64,000 bases of DNA, taken from positions 620,001-684,000 of the forward strand of contig CADCXA010000050.1 of NCBI GenBank assembly GCA_902806565.1. Reading direction: 5' to 3'. This DNA is from Hypoxylon rubiginosum. Taxonomy: Eukaryota > Ascomycota > Sordariomycetes > Xylariales > Hypoxylaceae. Shown here piece after piece: positions 31,401-44,116 of the stretch (positions are counted from its first letter, which is position 1; each line of letters opens with the position of its first letter). Under the pieces are notes generated by a model, which was given only the letters and a program-made list of their open reading frames with translations, did not search any database and was not told where the DNA came from. The position numbers were made by a program, and so were the translations under genes.

Positions 31401-33421
31401 CCAGAATCTGAGACTGGCACGCTGGCCCGCGCTTCTGGGCTCCTCTCCGCCGATCGAATGGCGTTTTGAGGGAAACCCAAAACCCAATTACGGACCTTCC
31501 CGAATCTTCTTTGTCCCATCACCGGCCGAGATAGTTTGAGCTCGCTTATTAGTACAGAGATCGAATTCTGAACTCGTTTTCTTCGTCTCAGCTGAGCGTA
31601 AAAGTTCGACGACGTCTGTTTTTCTCGGGAGGCTCGCACTTCGGGCATTGATTTCCCATCTAGCGCCCGAAGTGATTGCCCAACTGCCATTTGGCTAAAG
31701 CTTGTGATCTCTAGACTCTAGCAAAAGCCGGCGTAACGTCGCCCGCTGGCAGCTAATAGCTTAGCAAAGGCTTGCTCACAACGCGCCTTGGCATGCTGCC
31801 ATACGGCGCGGTATTCCTTTTGCAGTGCTGTCGAATGTCTCGGGAGCGCTTTTACCAAGCCAAGCTCGATGGAGGTTTCTTTCATTTTAGTACCTAAGTC
31901 CGTCTATCCCTTGTCTCTTGGTCCCTTGGTCCCTTGGCTGAAAGACCCCCATCACCCCATCTTGTTGGTCTCCACGCTTCTCCCCATGCTTTCTCCATAC
32001 TCTCCTTGCTATCCTCAGATTGCACGCCAAGGACACAAAGATATGCAAACCCATGTCACCGCGTAGGCATACCTGAATAGTTGTAGTCCTGTCTAGCGCG
32101 GAGAAACGAAGGGATGGGCTGAAGAAGAGGAGGGAGATACGGAGATATCGTGGCCTGTGTGTTTTATGTGTTCTATATGTTCTATATTCGAGAAGACGCC
32201 GGTCTATTCTGGTCCCGTCGCTAGAACTTCCTAGTCCCCTTTACCCCCGCCAGCCGGTCTGCTAAATCTCGTGGTGCGGCTGACCACTCGGCTTTCAAGG
32301 TTGTTGTCCGGTATTCTATCCTTGCCATCACCAACCACGGGCACCTCGATGATGTAACTACATATGTACGCGCTTGTGTGCTTACATGCTTCTCTAGAGC
32401 AGGTACCAACCTAGATCGGAACCCGAAGAGAGCCTTACTTGACATAGATCCACTTAGAAGTCGGGGTCACAAGTTACGAAGGAAAAAGAATGAAATTCGC
32501 TATCTGACACCATCTCTATGAGATGAAGCGTCTCGAAGTTGAACATACCCCTCTTGCTTGCTCTGTCGACGATGGGGACATTTCTTGGGGAATCCCTTGG
32601 TTACCTCCCTACCTACCCGGAATGTACTATGGACATAGTAGGCTACCAGCAAGCTACCTAGCTGCCAGCGCCCTTACTTTCTCTTTTACTACGTACCTCT
32701 TATCATGGGTTGCTGCTGATTGCTGTAATTTAATAACATGGGTGTGAGCGATCGGCGGGTTTGTTCGGCGTAAGCTGAAGTGATTGCGGCTTTGTCCTTG
32801 CTTACCTGCGTATCGAATTTTTTCTCTCTCTCTTTCTTTTCACTTGGCGAGAGACTCGACAGGGACAACAGGGCAGCCGGACAGAAAGGATGGTACCCCA
32901 GCGGGCTAGTTGGGAAGTGTTCGCGTGGTGAGGTACCAATTCGGAGGTTTGTCCCTTGTCCTCATGATAGGGAACCACCACAAACGTCAACACCTATCCA
33001 TATGCGTGACCAATCATCGTCGTCATAACTTGCATCCCTTATCCTGGTAGCTCCAAGGATGCTATTCCCATTCCCCCGCACCACCCAGAAAACATCCCTA
33101 GACCGCCTAGACTGCCCAGAGGCGTGGGAAGTTGGGGTTATGGGGGCGGCCGGTTGGTTCGTTGTGTGCCTGTGGCCCTTGTGCCGGTGTGCAAAAAGAT
33201 GGTTCTTTTTACATTATAATAACCTGTCGCGCTGCCTCGTCCGCTCGCATAGGTACTCGTTTCCACTGCTCCGTAGGTGTCATTCTTCCCATCGCCGGAT
33301 TCGTTTTAAATACGGCCGGACCCCCTCACGACTCCTCTGTTCCTTGTGTGTTCTCCTGTAGTCACGAACATCAACAAGACCAACAGAAGTCTCCTTGCTT
33401 TCACCCAATATACCTTAAGCA
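28447..33421. other. Long gene-poor spacer (about 5 kb)
   Basis: No gene I can support. Contains C-rich CCAGCCTGCC repeats (about 28650-28675), a four-run G tract at 29002-29036 (see repeat entry), ACCTACATG/TAGGTAGG words near 30378-30400, and long mixed-composition DNA. The 143-residue minus frame at 31259-31690 and the 103-residue plus frame at 31158-31469 overlap antisense and look like chance. A non-coding RNA cannot be excluded. Confidence 0.4.
29002..29036 (+). repeat. G-quadruplex-type motif
   Basis: Four G runs of 6, 4, 6 and 4 bases separated by 5, 6 and 4-base A/T loops. The pattern meets the usual G4+N loop rule. It lies about 560 bases upstream of the transporter start, on the strand opposite its coding strand. 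Confidence 0.6.
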
Positions 33422-35293
33422 ATGGCGTCTCACGGCGACTATGAGGATGAGGCCAACATCCACCCTCCTCACCATGGCATGTCGGTCACGGAGTACTTGA
33501 CTACGCGTATCACCACGCTGAAGCCTCCCATGACGAAGGCGCCGAACCCGATCCGCCTGATCAGGATGCTCAACCGTCATCAGTGGACGTTCTTTGGTGT
33601 CGCATTTTTCGCCTGGGTACGTATGACGTTTTCGCTTCCTCCATTCCTGCGCGACTTTCTTCGAGGCTCGTTGCTGACTTGCGTTAGACCTGGGATGCTT
33701 TTGATTTCTTCACCGTATCGCTGACTGTCGACGACTTGGCGGAGACGTTCGACAAGACCAACACTGACATCACCTGGGGAATCACACTCGTACTAATGTT
33801 CCGATCTGTCGGCTCCATCATCTTCGGTATCGCTGCTGATCGCTACGGTCGGAAATGGCCCTTCGTCGTCAACAACATTCTCTTCATCATACTCGAATTG
33901 GTAAGTCTGCACTGCACATCAGTTCTGCACATCAGTTTGCATCATATCTCATATGTCCTGCATCAATTGGACGATCCACTTGCCCAAGTAGCCCCTGAAG
34001 CTACCTCGTCGCGTGGCGCTGCTGTGAAATCTCGGGACTTGGGATTGCCAAACAGCTTGGCGGCGCTTGGCGCAACGTTGGCAAAAGCTTCGATCTTGTT
34101 GCGTAGTAATCGTGTTACTTCGCACGACGTCTTCCTTCTCGACGTATGAATGGCTGACCCGATTGGATTTTTAGGGAACCGGTTTCTGCCAGACGTATGG
34201 CCAATTCCTCGCATGCCGCGCCCTCTTCGGAATCGCCATGGGCGGTCTTTATGGAAATGCTGCCGCAACGGCCCTTGAAGATTTACCCGATGAGGCCCGA
34301 GGTTTGATGAGCGGTATTCTTCAGCAAGGTTACGCATTCGGCTACCTCCTCGCTACAGCATTTGCTCGCGGCCTGGTCAACAGCACATCTCACGGCTGGC
34401 GTCCGCTCTTCTGGTTCGGAGCTGGCCCGCCCGTCCTCTTCATTATCTGGCGTCTCATGCTGCCCGAGACTAACACGTACGAGATGCACCAAGAGATGCG
34501 ACGTATGAACGGAGGCGTCGGCAAGACCTTCATACAAGAAGGAAAGGTCGCTCTCAAGCGCCACTGGATGTTACTCACATACTTGGTTCTCCTCATGGCC
34601 GGTTTCAACTTTATGTCCCACGGTTCGCAGGACCTGTACCCGACCATGTTGAAGAACCAGTTCAACTTCAACGCCAACCAAGTCACCATCACCCAAGTCG
34701 TTGCCAACCTAGGTGCTATGAGCGGCGGCGCCGTCGTTGGCTTCTGCTCGCAGATCTTCGGCCGTCGTCTTAGCATCATAGTCATGTGCATCATCGGCGG
34801 CGCCCTGCTGTACCCTTACACGTTCGTCTCGGACGAGAGCATCATCGCCGCCGCCTTCTTCGAGCAGTTCTGCGTCCAGGGCGCCTGGGGTGTCATCCCC
34901 GTGCACCTGATGGAGCTCTCGCCCGGCGCGTTCCGAACCTTCGTCGTCGGCACCAGCTACCAGCTCGGAAACCTCGTCTCGTCCGCCAGCTCCACGATCG
35001 AGGCCACCATCGGCGAGCGCTTCCCCCTCGCGCCGAAGGGCACGACGAAGCGGTACAACTACGGCATCGTCATCTGCATCTTCATGGGCTGCGTGTACGC
35101 CTACGTCATCGTGCTGACCCTGATCGGCCCCGAGCACCTGAACAGGAGCATGGACGTCGCCCACGACGCCGACGCGGTGGAGGCGGCTGGCGCGGCCACC
35201 GTCAGCAAGGCAGCGCATGGGCACGGGGGACACGACGCCTCTGCTAGTGAGGACGGCGATGCGGAGAAGGGAACCGCTAGCCACCTCTCCTAG
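33422..35293 (+). CDS. JEN1: JEN1-type monocarboxylate/proton symporter (MFS)
   Basis: Exons 33422-33616, 33688-33900 and 34175-35293 give 508 residues with the exon sum divisible by three. The diagnostic Jen motif NxxS/THxS/TQDxxxT is present exactly as NFMSHGSQDLYPT. TWDAFDFFTVSLTV and ADRYGRKWP (loop 2-3) and GIAMGGLYGNAAATALEDLP are also typical, and about 12 membrane segments can be seen. The protein should sit in the plasma membrane and import lactate, pyruvate or related acids with protons. In yeast JEN1 is repressed by glucose. The C-terminal tail is Ala/His/Asp-rich (HGHGGHD) and variable. Intron 2 (33901-34174, 274 bp) is several times longer than other introns here. The third exon is markedly G+C-rich near its end. 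Confidence 0.93.
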
Positions 35294-35971
35294 GTTAGCC
35301 CAGTAATGACCGGCCCAAAATTGACAGGGCACAGGTCAAGTCTGAGCAATGGGAGAGCAGCACGCAATGGGATTGTCGCGATGGCCATGTTAGCACGATA
35401 TGACAGGACCCCGTGATGGGCGACGGGGAGAGTCGGTTTGTTTTTCTTTGGATTAGCCTCTTGATTACCTGATTTATAAGGAATTACCATTTTCTTGTAT
35501 GTGGCTGGAAGCCTCGAAGGGTTGGAAACTCGTTTGATACCACAAGAGCCGGATAACATAGGATACCGATTAGCAGTAGTCCTTTTCCTGACTACATCTT
35601 CATGATGATGATTGATCGATATGAATACAATTCTTTTCCCCGTCAGTCTACGAACTACACGAACCGCCCCGGGGATTCACGCTTCTTTGTATGCTTTATT
35701 GAGGTACTACAAGTGGATCAGAACGCCGTCCGATGGTTTACTACACCATGCACGATGGGGTTGCATATGTGTCGCAGCAGATTTCTTGCCATCGGTGCAA
35801 CTCGTCTGTCTTGAATGATGGGGCATCCAGATGTCATTGTATGACTGACAATCTCTTGGCTTCGATTTACGGAAGTTGGCTATCATACGACGGGGATTCT
35901 TTTTCGGCCGGAAGGAGAGGAAAGGGAGGGAGTGATGTCCGCCGCTCTCAGGGGAGAAGATCCTTCCATCG

Positions 35972-36002
<31 letters not shown>

Positions 36003-38364
36003 TTGCACCTATGTAGGTCCGGAATATGCACGGCACGCCGATGGTGGATCCTCATCGTGCTCCTGCTGGTCGATATGACGGACATACTTGAAATGGTTAG
36101 ATTAGCAGTCTTACTTTGCAGTACAATGCCTGGGGCTTGGTATCCGGCACGCCATGCAAGCACCATGTGCGATCACCAACAACCAAGCCCGATTTCTTTT
36201 CGTCATCACATAATCTAATGCTCGTTTTCTTAAGCTCACCTACCAGGGAAGCTATACCTAAACAATATTACTGATCTATAATAATAAATTTAATCAACTT
36301 TCGCCCATTGTTGATCTTGGGTCGCGGTACTTACCTACGTAAGGCACCCCTGGGTAATGATACTTGTACTTGTACATACTTGTAAAGCTTCGTTGACTTC
36401 GGGCTTTATTCTTGCTACCCAACACTAAGTGTTTTGTTATTCAGGCCCATAATGATAACACGCAGAGGTATATCTCGCATATGGGTCGATATATTTCTAG
36501 GCATACATATGCCGGTAGGTACTAGGTGGAAATGCACATTGTCCTTCTTAGGTAATTTGCCTCCTTGTCTACTTGGCACATATCCTCTCCGCTCTCTTCC
36601 ATTCCTCTCCGTAGGTCGTTTAGTCTTCAATCTCTCTCCATCCGATAGTAGTACAGCTCGTGAACGGCACGTCTCTTCTCTCCGCATGCCTAGGTAGCCC
36701 CTAGGTAGCCACGGCCCTGCTTGACATCTGACACTCAGGCCAGTAAGGGAAAATCGATATATTTTAGCTTTCACTTATTGTGTCGGCAGTAGGTTGCTTT
36801 CTCCTCTCGGTTTCGATACCCCATGGCTCCCCCTGGATCCCACCTACCTAGGTGTTCGTTGCTTTAATCAACCCACCCTTGCCGAGCACACCGGCCGAAT
36901 CCATAGCAATACTTACCCGCCTATGTATCCATTAGATGATCTAGCTCATCAGGACCTCGCGATTGCGCTGCGTTGGGTAATCTCCATTCATCATGATATT
37001 GCTACATGACTGTTTGCAAAGATCTGTCGTAATTTCATAGAACTTGTGGCTCCAGACCTGCGGTTTCTGGTTTTAAACGACGATTGGGACTTGACTGGCA
37101 TTCAGCTTCAGAAATTCTATTTAACTTCAGCCCATCTCAAATTGCATGCTACCTAGATACTATTGTCCGGATGTTTAAGTACTGATGATGACCTGGTTCC
37201 TGTGGGTGGCGGAGGTGCAGGTGGATTATGCCTCTAAATTCAGTGTATTTGAGCTGGATTAAGTTGAAATACGGATACTAGTATCTCTTCTAAAGACAGG
37301 GTCCTATTACGAAAAATATGTAGCTTAACGGCGTGATTGTTTTCATGGAAAAGGAATCGTCATTTAGCGAGACGTATCAAATCTGATATTACTTTCTCAT
37401 CGAGCGTGCTCTATCGAATATAGCGAGGCATGTTCGGGTCGTTTCTATCGTGTGCTTCTGACCCCTTTTCAAAAGATAGAGGGAAAATAATATTATCTGA
37501 ACAGGACCTGAATAGTGATGGCCGAGATATGAAAATAAAGACTCGAAAGCGTTTCGTCAATTCTGTATGATATTGTATCTCTCGATATCCAAGCTGTAAC
37601 CTCGATTTTTATAATTTTGTGAGCAAAGGAAAAAAGAATAAGGGGCGGTCTACATAGAATTCACCAATAACTCAAATCTAAGACATCGTGAATGGGAAGC
37701 TCCATTTTGGATACCTCTGAAAATGATCTTGGAATTTCTCAAGAGTATCCGACTTTTAGTACAGAGTATTTGAGAGATGAGAGTTGCCATATGAGACAAC
37801 ATAGTTATAACCAACCTTCGATCCTGAGTTATAATCACTCACAACAAGGGCACCCTCGAAGCCGTGGTCACGTTTTACATGCTTCACTCGATGCCTACCT
37901 AATATATCTGTTTTCTCAACTTGTAAAAAACTTGAGATTTTCTTACCTCGGTCTCTATGGAACTCCTTACCGGATACGTGACTCGTGTCTAGAAATAGAA
38001 GAGTCGGAATTTGGCTAAATAGTTCTGGCATTGTTGTGCAATTCGCGACTCAGAATGAATAGTTGGTATTCAGTCAAGACAGTAGAGTGAATTTGTTAAG
38101 AAATGAAATATATGATTGGTCATGGGATATCGCATTTTATGAAGCTGTTGGTGTACGTACCTACGTATTCACCCATCAGGAGTTGGAAGAGGCAAGTTTT
38201 GGAGTTCACAGTTGACGTCATACTCAGTCAACTCTCAACTTTGAAGTGGCTTGCATCCTGTTTTCTTAAGAATCGCAGATCGTTTTTATTTGTCCGTCTT
38301 GAAATTGGAATTTTGTATTTTTTAAAAACTTGATCTTACTTTTTGGTTTGTTCCGTTAACAGTT
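35294..38364. other. Intergenic, about 3 kb, with a long C homopolymer
   Basis: No gene supported. Holds 30 consecutive C at 35973-36002, CCTAGGTAGCCCCTAGGTAGCC near 36690-36711 and CACCTACCTAGGTG near 36840. The stretch 37250-37680 is A+T-rich. Small frames near 37692-38031 overlap in antisense and are not accepted. Confidence 0.4.
35973..36002. repeat. Poly-C tract (30 C)
   Basis: Thirty uninterrupted C, the longest homopolymer in the window. Its complement could form a G-quadruplex. Such tracts are prone to assembly and polymerase error, so the exact length should be treated as approximate. Confidence 0.8.
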
Positions 38365-40056
38365 ATGGAAATTAACCTTCCCGGCATCATCAACGCTGCT
38401 ATGCCGAATCGCGGTAACCGGAACGTTAGCATCATCTCATCAAATGGTGGTCTCAACCATAACGACCCAGGCTTCCTATCCAGTGACTTCCCTCAATCGC
38501 CCCCGAAACTATATATCACCGCCGAGAGTGACGATTTTGACCTATTGACATTAAACGAATGGAAGGATGAGGGGTTCAATGTCGAGTATGTCCCAATGGG
38601 AGATGGTGGTAATGAGTACCGAATGAAGCTGGACTCCCTGAGTAGGGCCAATCTCGGACCTTGTGAAACTTTTGGCATCATTGGTATGTTCGTGTTCTCA
38701 GTTAGCTGAACATCCATAGTATTGATGATTTCTTTCTTAAAAAGTTCTCATCTATATATCTTCATTCTAACCTCGAGCTTAGCGTATGGCGATGCTGCAA
38801 GCTTCTGTTTGGAGCACTTTCACATACTCGACAACAATCCCGAATACAAGCTCTGCTGTTTGATCGCTTACTACCCCACACGGATCCCAGACCCTAGGAC
38901 CAAATTCCCCGGCGGCATTCAGGTAGTTGTTCACCTTAGTAATGGCGAGGAAGTAGGCGTGGTGAAGCAAACGCAGATGGTGGGAATCCAAGGAAAGAAA
39001 AGGACTGTCAAAAAAACCATTGACCGAGGCATCGGTGCTGGTGGAATGCTTGAAATGGGCTATCCCGGCTACAGCTACGACGCCACACCGGGATTCGCTG
39101 AGCGCGACCTAGATGAATTTGATAGAGTCAGCGCAGAGCTTGCCTGGACTAGGAGCTTGGCCACGGCACGGAGAGCATTTCGGAAAGACGTGGACTTGGA
39201 GAAGGTCCTCGAACAAAATGTTCAAAGTAAGGAATTTATCACCAATCAGCAGGTGGGAAATACCTACTAACACGCTGCAGACAAGTTCTACACTCGAAAT
39301 GTGCAGCAGACCATGTCCACGTATTCAACCAACAAGAGTCCCCATGTAACTTATGTTCCTACATTGTCGGGAGGGATCGGCGCAGAGGAATTGCAGAGAT
39401 TCTATTCTGAATTCTTCATCAACTCTAACCCGCCGTCTACCAAGCTCACCTTGCTTTCCCGCACAATCGGGGCCGACCGCATTGTGGATGAGATGCATGT
39501 CGCTTTCAAGCACACGCAAGAAATACCTTGGGTACTCCCGGGGATACCACCCACTAACAAGAAAGTCGAGATTCTCTTGGTGAGCATCGTCACGGTGCGG
39601 GGAGGGAAACTGTATCATGAACATGTATACTGGGACCAGGCAAGTGTGCTGGTGCAAGTCGGCTTGTTGGATCCTAAGGTCGTACCGAAGAAGGCAAGCG
39701 AACTCGGAGTTAAGCGGCTGCCGGTCGTCGGGAAGGCGGCAGCTCGCCGTGTGTTACGGGGGTATGATCAAGGAGATGAGGGAGAGGCGACGAATGAGTT
39801 GATAGCCGAGTGGGATGACGATGAAGAGGACGAAAACGACAAGAGAGAAATTGCAAATGAAAAGGCAGGAGAAAAGAATGGAAAGAAAACTGGTAAAGAA
39901 AGACTAGGGGAAGGGAGAGCAGGTGAAGGGAGAGCAGATGAAAAGAAAGCAGGTGCAGAGATAGCAGATGGAAAGAAGGCAGATGAAGAGTCGAAGGGCA
40001 AAGAGCCTGAGCAGGGTTCGCCGAGTCATGAAGACGGGAAAACTGATGACAATTAA
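38365..40056 (+). CDS. Dienelactone-hydrolase-like domain fused to SnoaL/NTF2-like domain
   Basis: Exons 38365-38683, 38783-39226 and 39281-40056 give 512 residues in frame, with a CTACTAACACG branch in intron 2. The first half follows the dienelactone-hydrolase layout (PPKLYITAESDDFDLLTL, CETFGIIGAYGDAASFCLEH, CCLIAYYPTRIPDP), but the nucleophile elbow reads GAYGDAAS rather than a standard Gx[CS]xG and the catalytic-His region reads YPGYSYDATPGF without a histidine. It may be catalytically dead. The second half (PHVTYVPTLSGGIGAEELQRF, FINSNPPS, FKHTQEIPWVLPG, GGKLYHEHVYWDQASVL) is a SnoaL/NTF2-like fold found in fungal carboxymethylenebutenolidase-related proteins. The last 80 residues are a degenerate Lys/Glu/Gly repeat (GEGRAGEGRADEKKAG). 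Role unknown; possibly a sensor or ligand-binding protein. Confidence 0.88.
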
Positions 40057-41703
40057 CTTAGCAAAGCTAGGGCCATAATATTTTGATTTTACCTAGGAGG
40101 CAAGTTACCTAAAACTAATGTATCACTTTGAACAACGCGTTACTCGGGACATGTTCAAGGTCGAGATTTTAGGTAGTGAATGAAGGGTACCTACTCCTAA
40201 GTGCTGGATAGGAGGCCCCTTTCTTAGGAGGGCTAGACTCCATACCTGCCCTGTCTCTAAGCCAAATTCCAACAAGGTATTCATAGGCACGTGGCGTCTT
40301 TGATTGCGTATTCTTGTTTTATATTAGATACATGTAGGGAGTAGTACGAAGGATCAACACAGCGTATACTTCGTGTATAGAAGATAGGAGGTAGGCAGTG
40401 TGAAGTTCTACATAGAAAGTCAACCCTTTCTTTACCAGCCAGCCCGTACAGCCCGTACCAGGTGTTAACGTGGGGTAATAACGACAAGTGTTAGGGGGTA
40501 TTTTTGGCATTCAGGGAGATGGTGGGGGATAACCAATCGGAGTTTATCAGCTGTAAAATGTCAGGCACCGGTCCCGAGCTGGCGCCCGGCGCGCTTGAAA
40601 ACGGAGGAGATTATCGTAAGCCCAATCCTCTCTTGCTCAACTTTGTTTCTGTTTCTAACTCTCCTTGCGCCATCAAAGAGTCCTCGGGCTTCGTGAACTG
40701 CCAAAGACCGAGGGTCGGGTTTGTAAGCAAGTGACATACGACAGAGCAAGATCTAAAACATAAAACGTCGTCGGATATGTTGTGTATATCTGTGCTTTCG
40801 CTGCTGGGCGGGGGTAGGGGGCGGCCTATCCGATCAGAGATTCACCTACGCCATCTCACGAAACAATGCGACCGCCCAAATTGGGCGTTTATTCAAACGG
40901 AGATAGAATCAGCCACGGGCACAGGGCTGTAGAACCAAGACCAACTGCCGTGGTGAATCGAGCCGGATCGGCAGGCTTGGCTGTTTCCGACCGAGTCGTC
41001 GTGGAAGGACATGTTGTTTTACAACCCTGGTGATCTTCGCCCAGGTCCCGCTTTGCGCTTGACACACGCACGACACAAGCCATGAACGTACCAGGGCGGA
41101 ACACTCAAGATGAAGATCAGTCGCACCGACCCATCCAGCCCATCACAATCGCAGGTCGGGATTACGGGCGTGTTTCTGCTCATCTTAGCCCAACTTTTGC
41201 TAAACCAGTTCTTTTCGATAAGGGCAGCACGAGAATGCTGTGGCCCAGTTTTTGTGGCTGCTTTTGCGCCTTTCGCACCATAGGTGAACCTATCTAGGTC
41301 ACCCCGGTTCTGCGACATCTTCATGCTCTCTGACATGCGTCCATCCGATGATCGACTGCTTGACACAAGGGACAGCTAGCACGGTTTCCCATCGCGGATG
41401 CGCGATGGGTCGTTACCAATCACCTATTGTCTATCCTTGCTAGTTGATTTCCACAGGGCTATTGGGAATAAGTATTCTAGATGCCATCAACAGCTTAAAC
41501 ACTTGGTTTCCTTTCTCTCTATCCCTTCTTTTGTTCGACTTCAACCGTCCGACCAGACACTGCAGGCAGTGTGTTTTACTTTTGTATTTTCTGTATTTCC
41601 TTAATTTTTCTTCTATTGTGTTTTATAGATCCCCCCTTTTCACTTCTCTACCTAGTTTTCTTTTCTGTTACGGTTATTCATTTCTCTGCTTCAAATTTTC
41701 AAA
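40057..41703. other. Intergenic, about 1.6 kb
   Basis: Promoter region of the MFS gene at its right end, which is T-rich (about 41500-41700) as is usual for fungal 5' leaders. Frames such as 41019-41366 minus have no known features. Confidence 0.3.
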
Positions 41704-43517
41704 ATGGGTATCGGTGTACTAGAAGATAAACACCTGGACAGGCCTCCAGGAACTTCGAAGTTGGGTGAGGAGCAGGGGCCGTCCTTCGATGCAGGTCAGT
41801 CAACCCACGATATCCCCCTGATCATGGTCTTGAAGCTAAATATCAGTATCCAGCAAGCGTCAGTGACCTGAAAAGAGATGGCAACATCATACTTGTGCCA
41901 CAACCGAGCGATTCGCCGAACGATCCGCTTAATGTTGGTGCTTCTTATATGTGGTGCTGAAGAGCTCAAGACTGATACTATAATAGTGGTCAATGATACA
42001 GAAGAACTCAATTATGATGATCCTAGCATTCAGTTCTGGTGTCACGACTTCGTTGGGTCCTATGATCTCTCCCGGCTTGATAATCATAAGCCAGCAATTC
42101 AATGTCGACCCTGACACTGCCGCCACCTTCATGGTTGGCTCTATCCTTCTATTTACCGGCGCGGTCACTTTCTTTACGGCATCAGGGGCGAATATTTGGG
42201 GAAAGAGACCGTTTTTCGTCATTTCGGCGGTAATGCTGTTGATTTCTAACGTCTGGGGCACTTTTGCGGACGTAAGTTGATTTACTACCACTTCATTCTC
42301 GGTCGTAATAACATGTTACAGTCGTTCCCTTCATTAGCTGCGATGCGTATTTTCCAAGGTATTGCATCGGCTCCTCTGGAAACTCTGTAAGTATCCTGTG
42401 CAACTCCCAATTTATGCCGGCTGGCTAACGAAGACTAATCTAAAGGGTTACGTCTACGGTTTCCGATATGTTCTTCGTTCATCAAAGAGGATTTCGTCTC
42501 TCGCTGTGGGGTGTTATGCTAGGAACAGGTGTTCTGCTAGGCCAGATCATCTCAGGCTTCATCATCGAGTCCATGGGGATTTCGGGAACTTTTGCTATCA
42601 GTGCTCTCATTTTCTGCCTGATCTTACCCCTGATGTACTTCATCGTTGTCGAAACAACATACACAGCACCCGCCAACGCTGGTACGGCCGACGACAAACG
42701 CCCAGATTCCCGCGCATCATCGGTATACATGAAGGACTTCAAGGGCGACGATCCGGCCAGCGAGCCCAAGGAGAGCTACAGGAGCCAGCTTCGTCTCTTC
42801 CGTGGCCGGCTGTCTAATGAATCCTTCTGGAAGGGTGTGATCAAGCCATTTCCCCTCATTTGCTTCCCAGCCGTCATATTCTCGACTCTCGTCTACGCAT
42901 CTTTCTTCTGTTGGCTCTTGATGATCGGTGTCCTGTCCGTCAATGTGTTCTCCGCCCCTCCATACAACCTCAACCCCTCCCAGATCGGCCTTACCAACAT
43001 CCCCTTGGCTATAGGCGCACTCATCTTTTCACCCCTTTCTGGTTGGATGGCTGACGCGATCCCGGTGTGGATGGCTCGTCGCTTTAACCATGGAGTCTTT
43101 GAGCCCGAATTTCGTCTCGTCCTCATGGCCGTTGCCATACCCTTATCCACCGCTGGCTTCATTGGATTTGGCATCTCTGCCTCCGAGGGTCTTTCCCTAA
43201 CTTGGTGCCTTGTTTGGATTACTATGCATTCGATAGCCGTACCCTTTGCCTCCCAGGCCTCGATCAGCTATGTCATTGATTGCCACACGAAGGATGCCAA
43301 CCAGGCCTTCGTGACCATCAATTTCGTTAAGGCGCTTCTAAGCTTCGTCGCCTCGACTATCGGAAACGGATTACTGGCTAAGTTTGGACCTAGGACCTTG
43401 TTCATTGGCATCGCGATCCTGAATCTGAGTATCAGCCTTCTTACGATTCCTAGCTATATCTACGGCAAGAGGCTGAGGAGCTGGGTGGCACGAAGCGATT
43501 GGGCTAAGAAGATCTAA
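41704..43517 (+). CDS. MFS exporter of the drug/polyamine type
   Basis: Five exons can be joined: 41704-41794, about 41836-41933, 41987-42271, 42322-42386 and 42446-43517. Intron 1 is the weakest (only about 41 bp with an AAG acceptor); the rest have GTAAGT-like donors and normal sizes. The protein has a polar N-terminus ending SDSPNDPLN then WSMIQKN, the usual entry into helix 1 in fungal DHA-type exporters; GKRPFFVISA between helices 2 and 3; FQGIASAPLETLVTSTVSD; and a long central loop with basic and acidic residues (DDKRPDSRASSVY, SEPKESYRSQLRL). About 12 hydrophobic segments are visible. The family expels drugs or polyamines across the plasma membrane; substrate cannot be told. No biosynthetic genes surround it, so it is probably a stand-alone transporter. 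Confidence 0.87.
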
Positions 43518-44116
43518 GTGTTCTGGTAACAATGGCCAGCTATTTTTGTCGTTTTGTCGATCATATTATCATTCCAAGGTTGGTATCGCCAAATATTTCC
43601 TACTAGGGAAGAGCCAATTCCTGTATCTTAGCCGAGGGCATACGGAACATTTGGCCTAAGCTAATGCGCATCTGTACCTATCTATCATTACGAAACTGAC
43701 AAGATAGGACAATGTACCACCATCTTAAACGTATAGACAAAACAGCTACTTGCTCTCCCCATCGCAGAAAAAGTACGGTAGGTAAGTTTTAACGCTGATA
43801 ACTGGTAGATTGGGCCACGGCGCCAGTAACCAGTAAAAGTTACAATACAGGTCCCGTAGATTTGCATATATTATTACGACCAACTGCATACGGTACTCAT
43901 AGATATGTAGTTGATAATTCACTGGATTTCCCCTTATTATATCACTCATTAACAAACTTCATAGGACATCTCTATACTCTAGAGTCTATACCGAGCAATG
44001 ATAACATGGCCAACACAAGAACTCCTATCACCTCGGACCCCCGAAGCATGCACAGGCCGCCCCCTTAGACGCTCGTCTACTTAAGTACCTCCTAACCACC
44101 GCATCCCTTCCCCCTT
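43518..44116. other. Convergent intergenic spacer
   Basis: Tail-to-tail with the Cys-rich gene. A+T-rich near 43850-43980. Nothing else recognised. Confidence 0.3.

Noticed and set aside
31259..31690. 143-residue minus-strand frame
   Set aside because: No motif or conserved pattern seen and plus-strand frames overlap it; chance ORF in a long spacer.
34709..35332. 207-residue minus-strand frame
   Set aside because: Antisense to the G+C-rich end of the JEN1-type permease; composition is that of a shadow.
33422..43517. Secondary-metabolite cluster including the MFS exporter
   Set aside because: No polyketide synthase, peptide synthetase, terpene synthase, P450 or methyltransferase in the window.
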